Assembly: GCF_947503045.1 (NCBI RefSeq)
Contig: NZ_CANNCF010000005.1
Span: 1 to 47,084 of the forward strand
Length of the DNA: 47,084 nucleotides
Origin: an uncultured Tateyamaria sp.
GTDB lineage: Bacteria; Pseudomonadota; Alphaproteobacteria; Rhodobacterales; Rhodobacteraceae
Direction of reading: 5' to 3'
Below, one piece after another: positions 1 to 8,112 of the stretch; within the stretch, counting starts at the first letter, position 1; every line of letters starts with the position of its first letter. Made by a program: the position numbers and the translations under genes. Below the pieces are notes generated by a model. The model worked only from the letters and a program-made list of their open reading frames with translations. It searched no databases and had not been told where the DNA came from.

Positions 1-229
1 CTCATAAGCAGACTTTGACACCTGCACTATGGCGCATTGCGACGCCGGTTGAAGCAGGAGCCATCCACCCCATCAGCTTTGCGGGCTGCGACTGCAGCAT
101 CTTAATGGTCAGGCGAAGGGCAGCTCTGGGCCGCCATTGCGTTCGTTCATTGTGGCTATATGCCCATGCCGCGTCAGCACCGACGGCAGCAATGAGCCCA
201 AAGCGGTCCTGCCACCGGGCGCACGTTCT
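1..229. other. no gene recognised at the left edge
   Basis: I see no convincing coding region here. An open frame running right from about position 15 continues antisense through the tetR gene and has no recognisable domain. The stretch may be the tail of an intergenic region, or a remnant of something starting left of the window. Confidence 0.5.
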
Positions 230-799
230 CTACAAGTGGATTAGGGCGATCAGCCTGTCCTTCAGACCGGCGGTGTTCGGCTCTTTCAGGACGAGGATTC
301 TCTGGAAGACTGTCCCGACAATGACGTCGAGCAGGAATTGCACGTTTTCCGAGTGGCTTTTGTGCTTAGGCAATGCGCGGACAAGTGTGGACGTGGCTGA
401 AACGCGCCACGGATAGACGTATTTGTCCCTGAAGATTTGCGCCATGACCGGATCGTTACCCCCGGTCGTAATGGCCGCGAAGATAACCACCGACGCGAGC
501 GGTCGCGAAAACGTCTCGATGAGCTGGTCGATCGCTGCCTCTACATCAACGCGCGGATCGGCCGTCTCAGGAACGAGGCCAATCGAGATATCCGCCTCTG
601 CCGCCTCAAGAACGAGCTCTCCCTTCGTCTTCCACCATCGGTAGATCGTGGCCTTGCTGACACCGGCCTCTGCTGCCACAGCGTCGATTGTCAGTCGAAG
701 GTATCCGTCAGCCAGAAGCTGTTTGCGCACTGCCGCAAGGATCGCCTTGCGCGATCTTCCACTTCGCGGCCTGCCCCGCTTCGGTCGGTCATTTTGCAT
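230..799 (-). CDS. TetR/AcrR family transcriptional regulator
   Basis: A 189-residue repressor of the TetR/AcrR type. The N-terminal part (about residues 15-60) carries the family DNA-binding helix-turn-helix, visible as AVAAEAGVSKATIYRWW. The rest is a variable helical ligand-binding domain. I chose the ATG at 799 because the protein then begins MQNDRPKRGRPRS, typical of the family; an in-frame start at 859 would add 20 residues of unlikely sequence. It is divergent from the CPBP-type membrane protein gene at 889. A perfect palindrome (870-884) lies between the two genes, immediately upstream of that partner. The inferred role is local repression of the partner, and perhaps of itself. The ligand cannot be told from sequence. 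Confidence 0.9.
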   Translation of the reverse strand: MQNDRPKRGRPRSGRSRKAILAAVRKQLLADGYLRLTIDAVAAEAGVSKATIYRWWKTKGELVLEAAEADISIGLVPETADPRVDVEAAIDQLIETFSRPLASVVIFAAITTGGNDPVMAQIFRDKYVYPWRVSATSTLVRALPKHKSHSENVQFLLDVIVGTVFQRILVLKEPNTAGLKDRLIALIHL

Positions 800-852
800 G
801 CAAGTTGGGTCTCGGTTCTGCTTCAGCGGTATTTGACGATACGCGGCGGCGC

Positions 853-888
853 TTGACAAGAATCATTACGAAACGCATCGTTTCTTAA
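853..888 (+). promoter_or_regulatory. promoter with TetR-type operator for the CPBP gene
   Basis: TTGACA at 853-858 is a perfect -35 hexamer. The perfect palindrome GAAACG-CAT-CGTTTC occupies 870-884 and would cover the -10 region: with a 17-nt spacer the -10 is CATCGT at 876-881, a poor match. A TetR dimer bound there would block polymerase. There is no Shine-Dalgarno before the ATG at 889, and the predicted start point is within a base or so of that ATG. Confidence 0.6.
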
Positions 889-1683
889 ATGATCCTACAC
901 CCGGGAGAGAAAGCTATTTCGAAACTCCGTGCGCACGCAGCTGCCTATCCGATCCTTTTCGTGATTGCGCTCGCCATCCTGCAGGAAATTCTGGCTATGC
1001 CATTCGTCGTGGCTGCAAACGTGCTCGGGTTTGATCTGACACCACTGCGCGCGATCATCCCGACCGTCCAGTCGTTGTTCATATTGTGGTTGATCTGGGC
1101 GATGGGCTGGTGGCGGGTGAGCGGATTAACTGGGCAGGTCCGCAATGTGCATCTCTTGATCTATCCCGCTATGGTGTTGTTCGTACCGGCGCTACTTTAC
1201 GGAAGCGTCCAGATCGCTGCAGGCGGTGTCATGCTCTTTTTCGTTGCCGTCCTCGCAACGGGCGTCAGTGAGGAAGGGTTTGCGCGCGGCATCGCGATTC
1301 CGGTCCTTATGAAATACGGGAAATGGGGCGCTGTGCTGATCGCGGCCGCCATCTTCAGCGCAGGACATCTGACGAACGCGTTTTTTGAAGAGTTCTCAGT
1401 ACTCGAATGGATCGATAAGTTCGGAGCCACCTTCGGCTTTGCGATGCTCTACGGCGCGCTTTTCCTGCGGACGGGAAGCCTGCTGCCGTTGATCTTCTTG
1501 CATACGCTGGTGGATTACATATACCTGACCTCTGGTACCGCGGGTCCCTATGTCGCTGAGCCTATCGATATTCGCATCCACCTGGCGATTGCTACGGCCA
1601 ATACAGCCGTCGGTCTGTACCTGCTCGCCGGTGTCGAGGACGAGGATTTGCCAAGGGTGGGTGCGCAGGTTCCTGCGCAGTAG
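889..1683 (+). CDS. CPBP-family intramembrane metalloprotease
   Basis: A 264-residue polytopic membrane protein of the CPBP (CAAX protease / bacteriocin-processing, Abi) family. The three signature motifs are present: EEGFAR (Glu128-Glu129...Arg133), a conserved His in FSAGH (His160), and HTLVDY near the C-terminus (His205 and a following Asp). These form the proposed metal-binding active site inside the membrane. Long hydrophobic stretches at about residues 20-42, 58-75, 90-125, 147-160 and 183-215 agree with a multispanning protein. The substrate is unknown; bacterial members have been linked to peptide processing and self-immunity. It is divergent from tetR with a palindrome between them. 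The ATG at 889 lacks a ribosome-binding site, so it may be translated from a leaderless message. Confidence 0.85.
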   Translation: MILHPGEKAISKLRAHAAAYPILFVIALAILQEILAMPFVVAANVLGFDLTPLRAIIPTVQSLFILWLIWAMGWWRVSGLTGQVRNVHLLIYPAMVLFVPALLYGSVQIAAGGVMLFFVAVLATGVSEEGFARGIAIPVLMKYGKWGAVLIAAAIFSAGHLTNAFFEEFSVLEWIDKFGATFGFAMLYGALFLRTGSLLPLIFLHTLVDYIYLTSGTAGPYVAEPIDIRIHLAIATANTAVGLYLLAGVEDEDLPRVGAQVPAQ

Positions 1684-1793
1684 CCGAGAGCGTTTCGTGA
1701 CAGAACGCCTTGACCTGCGCATCAGGAGTTGACGAAGCTCTCGCCAATGGCAACTTCGTCCGCTAACCTGCCGTCCGAGCCGTTCGCCGCACC

Positions 1794-3290
1794 TCAGAAT
1801 GTCTGGTCGTAATCGCCCACGCCCGGTTCGGTGCGGATGACTGCGTCCAGCTCGTTGAAGATGGCGCGCAGTTCGGCTTCGGATTCGGGGCTTTCGCAGA
1901 CCACGACGAGGTTGGGGGTGTTGGACGAGGCGCGCACGAGGCCCCAGCCGCCGTTGTCGAGGATGACGCGGGCGCCGTTGACGGTCACGACCTCTTTGAT
2001 CGCCCGTCCGCCAAGGGTGCCTCCGCTTTCGTGACGTTCCACCAGCTTGGCCACGATCCGCTCTAGGATGTCGTATTTTTCGGTATCGGCGGCGTAGGGC
2101 GACAGGGTCGGCATCGCGTAGGTCTTGGGCAGGGCGCGGCGCAGGTCGGACATCTTCATGTCCGGGTTGCGGTCCATCAGCTTGCAGATTTCGACCGCCA
2201 CGCGCATGCCGCAGTCATAGCCGCGCCCGATGGGTTCGGCGAGGAAGTAGTGCCCCGACTTCTCGAACCCCGCCAGCGCGCCCAGTTCCTTGACCCGGCG
2301 TTTCATGTGGCTGTGCCCGGTTTTCCAGTAATCCGCAGTGACGCCGTGTTTCTGCAATTCGGGGTCCGAGGCGAACAGGCCGGTGGATTTAACATCCGCC
2401 ACAAAGGTCGCGTTGGGGTAAATCTTGGCCAGATCGCGGGCCATGATGACGCCCACCTTGTCGGCAAAGATTTCGTCGCCCTCGTCATCGACGACGCCGC
2501 AGCGGTCGCCGTCGCCGTCAAAGCCAAGGGCGAAATCCGCTCCTGACGCTTTGACCGAGGCCGCCATGTCGTGCAGCATTTCCATGGCTTCGGGGTTGGG
2601 GTTGTAGTGGGGGAAGGTGTAGTCGAGCGTGTTGTGGCTTTCGACCACTTCGACGCCGAGACGGCGGAAGAGTTCGGGCGCAAAGGCGGCAGCCGTGCCG
2701 TTGCCGGTCGCGCAAACCACCTTGAGCGGGCGGGTCATTTTGAAATCGCCCACAAGGTCCTGCAAGTAGGCCTCTTGCACACCGTCCACGAATTCATAAC
2801 CGCCGCGCGGGCGTGCTTCGCCCTTGCCGTTCAGCACGATCTCGCGCAGCTCGCTCATCTCGTTGGGGCCATGGGTCAGCGGGCGTTCAAAGCCCATCTT
2901 GACCCCGGTCCAGCCGTTGGGATTGTGGCTGGCGGTGACCATGGCGACCGCAGGCGCGTCGAGATGAAACTGGCTGAAATAGGCCATGGGGGACAGGGCC
3001 GGGCCGATGTCCTTGACCTGAATGCCCGCCTGCATGAGGCCCAGGATCAGCGCATTCTTGATCGACAATGAATAGTCACGGTAGTCGTTGGCCACGGCAA
3101 TCTCGGGCTTGATCCCGCGCCGGTGCATCTGTGTGCCAAGGCCAAGGCCAAGGGCGGTGATACCGGGCAGATTGATCTCGTCGGGGTATTTCCAGCGCGC
3201 GTCATATTCGCGAAATCCGGTGGGGGCGATCATCGGATCGCGCAGGAATTCCCACGTGTTGGGGGTCACGGTCGGGCTGGGTTTTTTCAT
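1794..3290 (-). CDS. phosphomannomutase/phosphoglucomutase
   Basis: A 498-residue alpha-D-phosphohexomutase. It interconverts hexose 1- and 6-phosphates (mannose and/or glucose), feeding nucleotide-sugar synthesis for surface polysaccharide. The catalytic phosphoserine loop is TASHNPNG (Ser121), the metal-binding loop is DGDGDR (about 258-263), and the sugar-binding region near EKSGHYF is present. I start at ATG 3290 (MKKPSPTV); the longer frame adds 22 unlikely residues and runs back to kdsA. It is the last gene of a minus-strand run with kpsT, kpsE and kdsA, 28 bp after kdsA, which supports a role in capsule or LPS precursor supply. Sugar specificity cannot be read from sequence alone. Confidence 0.9.
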   Translation of the reverse strand: MKKPSPTVTPNTWEFLRDPMIAPTGFREYDARWKYPDEINLPGITALGLGLGTQMHRRGIKPEIAVANDYRDYSLSIKNALILGLMQAGIQVKDIGPALSPMAYFSQFHLDAPAVAMVTASHNPNGWTGVKMGFERPLTHGPNEMSELREIVLNGKGEARPRGGYEFVDGVQEAYLQDLVGDFKMTRPLKVVCATGNGTAAAFAPELFRRLGVEVVESHNTLDYTFPHYNPNPEAMEMLHDMAASVKASGADFALGFDGDGDRCGVVDDEGDEIFADKVGVIMARDLAKIYPNATFVADVKSTGLFASDPELQKHGVTADYWKTGHSHMKRRVKELGALAGFEKSGHYFLAEPIGRGYDCGMRVAVEICKLMDRNPDMKMSDLRRALPKTYAMPTLSPYAADTEKYDILERIVAKLVERHESGGTLGGRAIKEVVTVNGARVILDNGGWGLVRASSNTPNLVVVCESPESEAELRAIFNELDAVIRTEPGVGDYDQTF

Positions 3291-3318
3291 CGGGAAATAC
3301 TCGGTCTTGGGATGTGGG

Positions 3319-4152
3319 TCAGATCGAAATAGGGTTGGCCTTGGCCAATCTGTCAAACTGCATGAGCGTGTCGACCAGCGCGGGCATCTGGTCGAGATAG
3401 ATCATGTTTGGCCCGTCTGAGGGCGCGCTGTCGGGATCTGGATGGGTTTCGATGAACACGGCAGCCACGCCGAGGGCCACGGCCGCGCGCGCCATCACAG
3501 GCGCGAATTCCCGCTGCCCGCCGCTGGAGCCGCCCTTGCCACCGGGCTGCTGCACAGAGTGGGTGGCATCCATAACCACGGGATAGCCGGTCTGGGCCAT
3601 CTGCGGCAGGCTGCGCATGTCGGCCACCAGCGTGTTGTAGCCAAAGGAGGTGCCGCGTTCGGTCAGCAGGATGCGGGTGTTGCCGGTGCTTTCGACCTTG
3701 GTGATGATGTTGGGCATTTCCCAGGGGGCAAGGAACTGGCCCTTTTTGATGTTCACCACCGCGCCTGTGTTGCCTGCGGCCAGCAACATGTCGGTCTGGC
3801 GGCAGAGGAAGGCGGGGATCTGGATGATGTCGGCGACTTCTGCGGCGATGGCGCATTGGGCTTCGTTGTGGACGTCCGTCAGGATTGGCACGCCAAAGGT
3901 GGCCTTGATCGACTGGAGCGCCGCGAGGCCCGCATCGATGCCCATCCCGCGTTGGCCCGACAGGGAGGTGCGGTTGGCCTTGTCGTAGCTTGCCTTGAAC
4001 ACGTATTGCGCGCCCGCGGCCGCGCAGGCCTCTTGCATGCGGCCTGCGATTTCGTGGCCCTGATCCAGGCTTTCAATCTGGCAGGGGCCTGCGATCACCG
4101 TCAGCGGGCGGTCGTTGCCGATGGTGAGGCCGGCGACTGAAACATGGGTCAT
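3319..4152 (-). CDS. kdsA: 3-deoxy-8-phosphooctulonate synthase (Kdo-8-P synthase)
   Basis: A 277-residue KdsA. It condenses phosphoenolpyruvate with D-arabinose 5-phosphate to give Kdo-8-phosphate, the precursor of the Kdo in lipopolysaccharide and in the capsule linker of KpsT/KpsE-type export systems. Family motifs seen: IAGPCQIES near the N-terminus, FKASYDKANRTS (about 53-64), LTDVHNEAQC, and VMDATHSVQQPGG. The length matches the family. The start lies 1 bp past the kpsE stop codon, so the two are almost certainly co-transcribed. Placement directly behind kpsE, rather than beside pyrG or eno, suggests dedicated Kdo supply to the surface polysaccharide. Confidence 0.96.
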   Translation of the reverse strand: MTHVSVAGLTIGNDRPLTVIAGPCQIESLDQGHEIAGRMQEACAAAGAQYVFKASYDKANRTSLSGQRGMGIDAGLAALQSIKATFGVPILTDVHNEAQCAIAAEVADIIQIPAFLCRQTDMLLAAGNTGAVVNIKKGQFLAPWEMPNIITKVESTGNTRILLTERGTSFGYNTLVADMRSLPQMAQTGYPVVMDATHSVQQPGGKGGSSGGQREFAPVMARAAVALGVAAVFIETHPDPDSAPSDGPNMIYLDQMPALVDTLMQFDRLAKANPISI

Positions 4153-4153
4153 G

Positions 4154-5845
4154 TTAGCTGGTTACCTGTTCTCTGAGGATGGACGCGGTAAGCGAAATCA
4201 TCAGATAGATGCCTGCAAAGACCAGAAATGCCAAGATCGTGTTTTCAAAGGCGCGGGGATAGGACGGTTCTTCGCTTGCGATCGGATCGACGGCCACGGT
4301 CAGGTAGCGGACCTGGCGGGACGCCTCGACGCGGGCCTGTTCCATGGTTTGCAGGGCCGATTGCATCATCATGTCCCGCGCCGCGAGGTCGGCCTGTGCG
4401 ATCTGGATGCGGGCGGCCAGTTCAGCCAGCGAATTTTCGCCCTTGGACACATCCGTCATCTTGTTGTTCAGCAGGTTCAGCTGGGTTTTGAGAATCTCCA
4501 GCGTACCGCGCGCACCATCCACCCGGCTCTGGTTGGGGCGCGCGTTGTTGAGAAGGCTGGCCAGTTCGATCTCTTTTTCGATGATCTGGGTTTCAAGGGT
4601 CGAAATCTGCGCGCGCAGTGAGGCGATGACGCCCTCAGGGTCCAGGGTGGAGCCTTCGATCTGCAGGCGTACAAGCGCCTCTTGCGCATCGCGCCGTTCG
4701 GTTTCGGCCCGTTCGAACCCCTGGCGGGCATCGCGCATCTGGTCGTCGCGTTTCTGGGCAGACAGGTTGTTCACCCGCTGTTCAGCATAATCGATCAGCT
4801 GTCGCGAAAAGTCGGCCGAGACTTGCGGATCGGCGGCTGCGACCTCCATGCGGATCATGCCCTCGGTCGGATCATAGCCGATTTTGACGTTCTTTTTGTA
4901 GGTCTTGTAGGCCTCTTCATTGGTGGGGTTTTCGCCCAGGCGCTGGATCGGGTCGATCCAGCCCTGAGTAAAGTGATCCTTGAAGCCGAGATCGCGATCA
5001 AGGCGCAGCATCGCGTCCTTGGATTGCAGGAATCCCTGCACCGCGATGCTGTCGGAATTGGTCGCAAACTGGGTGGGCAACAGCCCGCCAAGGGGGCCAC
5101 CGCCGCCGGATCCTTCGTTCTGAATGATCAGAAATTCGGACTTGGTCGCATACATCGGTGTAGCGATGGCGTAAAAATAGTATCCCGCCAGCAGGGTCGG
5201 CAGCATCACAAAGAACGCAAGGCGCACCAGCAGGATGCCCGTTTTCTTGCGCCGACGGCGGGCAATGTCGCGCTGGATGTTGCGCATTTCCTGCGCACGA
5301 CGATCCGCCGGACTGACCTCGGTCGAGGGCAGTTGCTGTTTCTTGACCGGGATGGTCTGGGGCAATTGGACACGGTTCTCGCGCGCCTCGGCGCCGGCGC
5401 CTCCGGCAGCGGCGGGCAGGCTGGCAAAGGCATCGGGTGCCCCACCTTCGTGCTGTTCGGCCCCTGCCTGTGGCACCACAAGTTCCAGCATGTTGGAGCG
5501 TTGGAACGGATCGATGCCCTGGGCGCGCAACAGGCGCACAGCGTCGAAATCCGATGTGGCGGGCAGGTTGTGTTTCTGCGCAACCCGGCGGGCCATGCGC
5601 AACTGACGCCCTGTCAGCCCTTCCTGGCGGATGGCGTCGATGGTGTTCTCGCTTGCGACTTGATCGGCCGTGGACACATCGGCCGGTGCGGCCGTCGGCT
5701 CAGGCGGCGTCGGCGGCGGGCTCTTGGGCGCGGGCGCTTGCGCGCGCGGCTGTTCGGCGCCCGTTTCCTTGGGCGCTTCGCTCGCCCCGGTCATCGGAGC
5801 GGTGCGTTTTATGCGGAATTTTCTAGCCTTGGGTTTCGTAGTCAT
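4154..5845 (-). CDS. kpsE: KpsE/BexC/CtrB-type capsule export inner-membrane protein
   Basis: A 563-residue polysaccharide co-polymerase-like protein spanning the periplasm between the KpsMT transporter and the outer-membrane exporter. After a Pro/Ala-rich cytoplasmic tail (about 15-75) comes a conserved block (about 82-130, with GRQLRMARRV and RLLRAQGIDP). Then come a membrane anchor (about 212-232, FFVMLPTLLAGYYFYAI), a Wzz-like region (YATKSEFLI), a long helical coiled coil (about 360-520) and a C-terminal membrane span (FLVFAGIYLMISL). The start at ATG 5845 overlaps kpsT by 23 bp; a longer frame through kpsT is rejected. The N-terminal extension is much longer than in E. coli KpsE (about 380 residues). 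Confidence 0.88.
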   Translation of the reverse strand: MTTKPKARKFRIKRTAPMTGASEAPKETGAEQPRAQAPAPKSPPPTPPEPTAAPADVSTADQVASENTIDAIRQEGLTGRQLRMARRVAQKHNLPATSDFDAVRLLRAQGIDPFQRSNMLELVVPQAGAEQHEGGAPDAFASLPAAAGGAGAEARENRVQLPQTIPVKKQQLPSTEVSPADRRAQEMRNIQRDIARRRRKKTGILLVRLAFFVMLPTLLAGYYFYAIATPMYATKSEFLIIQNEGSGGGGPLGGLLPTQFATNSDSIAVQGFLQSKDAMLRLDRDLGFKDHFTQGWIDPIQRLGENPTNEEAYKTYKKNVKIGYDPTEGMIRMEVAAADPQVSADFSRQLIDYAEQRVNNLSAQKRDDQMRDARQGFERAETERRDAQEALVRLQIEGSTLDPEGVIASLRAQISTLETQIIEKEIELASLLNNARPNQSRVDGARGTLEILKTQLNLLNNKMTDVSKGENSLAELAARIQIAQADLAARDMMMQSALQTMEQARVEASRQVRYLTVAVDPIASEEPSYPRAFENTILAFLVFAGIYLMISLTASILREQVTS

Positions 5846-6482
5846 AAAGCCGTTTCGCCTCTTCCAGCGTGTCGAACATATGCAGCTTGCCATCCAGAAG
5901 GACAGCGGCGGAACGCGCGAATTTCTCGAGCGTCTGGGCCTGATGTGACACGATGACAATTGTTGTGGTGCGCAGCCGTTCCTGCAACACCTCGCCTGCT
6001 TTTCGGTTGAATTCGACGTCCGTGGAGGATGGCATCCCCTCATCGATCAGATAGATGTCGAAGTCGAGCGCCAGCATCAGCGAGAACGAAAACCGTGCCC
6101 GCATGCCGGAGGAATATGTGCCGATGGGCTGGTCGAAATACTCGCCCAAGTTACACAGCCAGCGGCAGAAACTTTCGACATAGTCCGGGTCCAGCCCATA
6201 AAGCCGCGCAATATAACGGCAGTTCTCATGCGCCGAAATCTTGGAAATCACCCCACCCATGAAACCCAGCGGAAAGGAGATGTTGCACATCCGCCGGATC
6301 TCGCCCTCGTCGGGTTTTTCCAGCCCCGCCATCATGTTGATCAGCGTCGTCTTGCCGGTGCCATTGGGGGCGAGCACCCCGAAGGAATTGCCCAATTCCA
6401 CCCGAAATGACACACGGTCAAGAATTACCTTGCGCTGTGTGCCCGTCCAGAAGGACTTGGATACATTTTCAAACTCTAGCAT
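5823..6482 (-). CDS. kpsT: KpsT-type capsule export ABC transporter ATPase
   Basis: A 219-residue ATP-binding subunit of an ABC-2 type exporter for capsular polysaccharide. Walker A reads APNGTGKTT (about 38-46); the first Gly of the usual GxxGxGK(S/T) is Ala. The signature loop is YSSGMRARFSF, Walker B is IYLIDEG, and the switch His is in IVIVSHQ. The short ATPase with a YSSGM signature is typical of KpsT/BexA/CtrD rather than of multidrug exporters. The gene overlaps kpsE. No KpsM-like permease gene lies upstream in this window; the next gene upstream (6703-7734) is an unrelated metal permease, so KpsM must be encoded elsewhere. Confidence 0.88.
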   Translation of the reverse strand: MLEFENVSKSFWTGTQRKVILDRVSFRVELGNSFGVLAPNGTGKTTLINMMAGLEKPDEGEIRRMCNISFPLGFMGGVISKISAHENCRYIARLYGLDPDYVESFCRWLCNLGEYFDQPIGTYSSGMRARFSFSLMLALDFDIYLIDEGMPSSTDVEFNRKAGEVLQERLRTTTIVIVSHQAQTLEKFARSAAVLLDGKLHMFDTLEEAKRLYDYETQG

Positions 6483-6702
6483 CCCGTTGCTCCGCGGTGT
6501 GCTGCTGTCGTCCCCGTGCTTTAGGTGGGTAACGTGGCCCCTCCTTACCAGAGGTGTGTTAACGGCCTAATCCTCAACTATGGCCGTACTATGTCTAAGT
6601 TCATGTTAAATGTACAGGTTTCACCGCGCATTGTCGCGCAAGGTGGAACAATCGGTTTTTGCGCACACAGATGGGTGAATGTAGGTGGGTACAGCGCCGA
6701 TA

Positions 6703-7734
6703 TCAGGCGGTCAGTTGCCAAAGCATACCGGCGATGATCGACCCGGTCAGGGCAAAGCCGAGATAGGCGGCAAAGACCCGTGGCTTGACTAGCGCCCAGA
6801 CCGCGATGGCCGCCGGAATGCAGCTGACACCGCCTGCAATCATGAAGGACATGGCGGCCCCGTTTGACATGCCCTGTTCCAGCAGTTCGGCCACCAGTGG
6901 TGCCGCAGCATAGCCGTTGAGATAGGCAGGCATGCCCACCAGCGCCCCAAGGATCACGGTGCCCACGCCATCCCCGCCCAGCACATTGGCGATGAGGTTG
7001 GCGGGCATGTAATGCACCATCAGCGCCTCGACGATATAGGCCAGCGTCAGCCATTTCAGCAGAAAGACGGCGTTCTCAAGCCCGGTGTCGCGAAAGGTCA
7101 GCACCCGGTCCTTTTCGCGCCAGAAGGTCCAGACAGGCTTGGCCGAGAACGGTTTTTTCACGCCGCAGCAGCCGCCCACGCTGGGCTTTTCGCGCAAGGG
7201 ATCGATGAAGACAGGCGTGTTGGACAGCAGTTGCGTGCCAAAGCCGCCAAAGATGCCCAGACCGACGGCGGCCAGTGTCTTGGCGATGGCAAATTCGGTG
7301 CCAATCGCGCCGGTGGTGATCGCAAACATCGCCGGATCCATCAGCGGCGAGGCCAGCCAAAAGGCCATCACAGCCCCGAGTGGCGCGCCCACGGCAAGCA
7401 GGGCGGCGATGAAGGGGATCACTTCGCAGGAACAAAAGGGTGAGAGGCCACCCAGCAGGGCGGCCAGTACGATCATGCGCGCCGGATTGCCCTCGAACGC
7501 CTTGGCCAAAAGGTTCTCGGCCCCCGTCGCCTTGAGGTACGCGACCGCGAGGACCGCAAAGGCGATGAACGGGGCGGTGCCTGCCAGAGCCTTGGCGGCG
7601 AAAGTGACGGTTGGCAGGAACTGGCCAATGTCGAACAGGGCCACCAGCGCCAGCAGCAGGGCCGAGATCAGCCACGCGCCGTCAATCCGCTTGCGCCAGC
7701 TTACGGCGGCCGTGGTGGTGGTTGTGTCAGCCAT
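6703..7734 (-). CDS. ArsP/DUF318-type permease (metal or metalloid efflux)
   Basis: A 343-residue integral membrane permease of the PF03773 (ArsP_1/DUF318) family. The motif PFCSCEVIPF in an early membrane segment and a CCGVKK cytoplasmic loop (about 178-183) supply cysteines suited to binding soft metals or trivalent arsenicals. About eight hydrophobic segments are visible. The gene overlaps the upstream arsR-type gene by 8 bp; I use the ATG at 7734. Family members export organoarsenicals (ArsP) or Cu/Zn (SO_0444-like). The CCG loop fits the latter slightly better, but the substrate is not settled. It is probably derepressed by the ArsR protein encoded ahead of it. Confidence 0.87.
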   Translation of the reverse strand: MADTTTTTAAVSWRKRIDGAWLISALLLALVALFDIGQFLPTVTFAAKALAGTAPFIAFAVLAVAYLKATGAENLLAKAFEGNPARMIVLAALLGGLSPFCSCEVIPFIAALLAVGAPLGAVMAFWLASPLMDPAMFAITTGAIGTEFAIAKTLAAVGLGIFGGFGTQLLSNTPVFIDPLREKPSVGGCCGVKKPFSAKPVWTFWREKDRVLTFRDTGLENAVFLLKWLTLAYIVEALMVHYMPANLIANVLGGDGVGTVILGALVGMPAYLNGYAAAPLVAELLEQGMSNGAAMSFMIAGGVSCIPAAIAVWALVKPRVFAAYLGFALTGSIIAGMLWQLTA

Positions 7735-8071
7735 GAGGGTGATCCTTGCTTGGGGCGGCACTGTCCGCGCAGCATTCGGTCAACAGGAAATTGGAAAGGC
7801 TTTCGACCTCGTCAAAGGCGACGGCGGCGCAAATGATCGAACGGCCCTGCCGGGCCTGGGTCACAAGTCCAGCGGTCGACAGGATTTTCATGTGATGGGT
7901 CAGGGTCGACCCGGTCACGCCGGTCCGGGCGCCAAGATCACCAATGCTCAGCCCCTCGGGTCCGGCGCGCACGAGGGTGCGCAGAACTGACAGGCGTTGT
8001 TCGGACCCGAGTGCGGCAAAGGCACTGGCAGCACGGGTCAGATCGAGCGGAGAGGGCGATTCCATTTTCAT
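7727..8071 (-). CDS. ArsR/SmtB-family metal-sensing repressor
   Basis: A 114-residue winged-helix repressor. The region ALGSEQRLSVLRTLV...TGSTLTHHMKIL...VTQARQGRSIICA is characteristic of the family, and a C-terminal ECCADS pair of cysteines is a plausible metal or metalloid site. The first gene of a two-gene operon with the permease, it would repress that operon until the inducer binds. Two copies of an operator-like inverted repeat lie just upstream. No Shine-Dalgarno precedes ATG 8071 or the second ATG at 8065, and the best promoter puts the transcription start on or next to the A of ATG 8071, so a leaderless message is likely. Confidence 0.9.
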   Translation of the reverse strand: MKMESPSPLDLTRAASAFAALGSEQRLSVLRTLVRAGPEGLSIGDLGARTGVTGSTLTHHMKILSTAGLVTQARQGRSIICAAVAFDEVESLSNFLLTECCADSAAPSKDHPHG

Positions 8072-8107
8072 ATTTCTAGAATTATCGAAATAACTGCATC
8101 ACGACAA
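8072..8107 (-). promoter_or_regulatory. arsR promoter with operator copy 1
   Basis: Reading leftward, TTGTCG (8107-8102), a 17-nt spacer and TAATTC (8084-8079) form a good promoter. The imperfect inverted repeat ATTTCTA-N6-TCGAAAT (8072-8091) has the -10 hexamer exactly as its 6-nt centre, so bound ArsR would cover the -10. Seven nucleotides separate the -10 from ATG 8071. Confidence 0.65.
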
Positions 8108-8112
8108 GTTTT

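Noticed and set aside
4682..5956. 424-codon plus-strand open frame opposite kpsE
   Set aside because: It is the antisense of a well-supported gene in high-GC DNA, where long shadow frames are expected. Its translation shows no domain.
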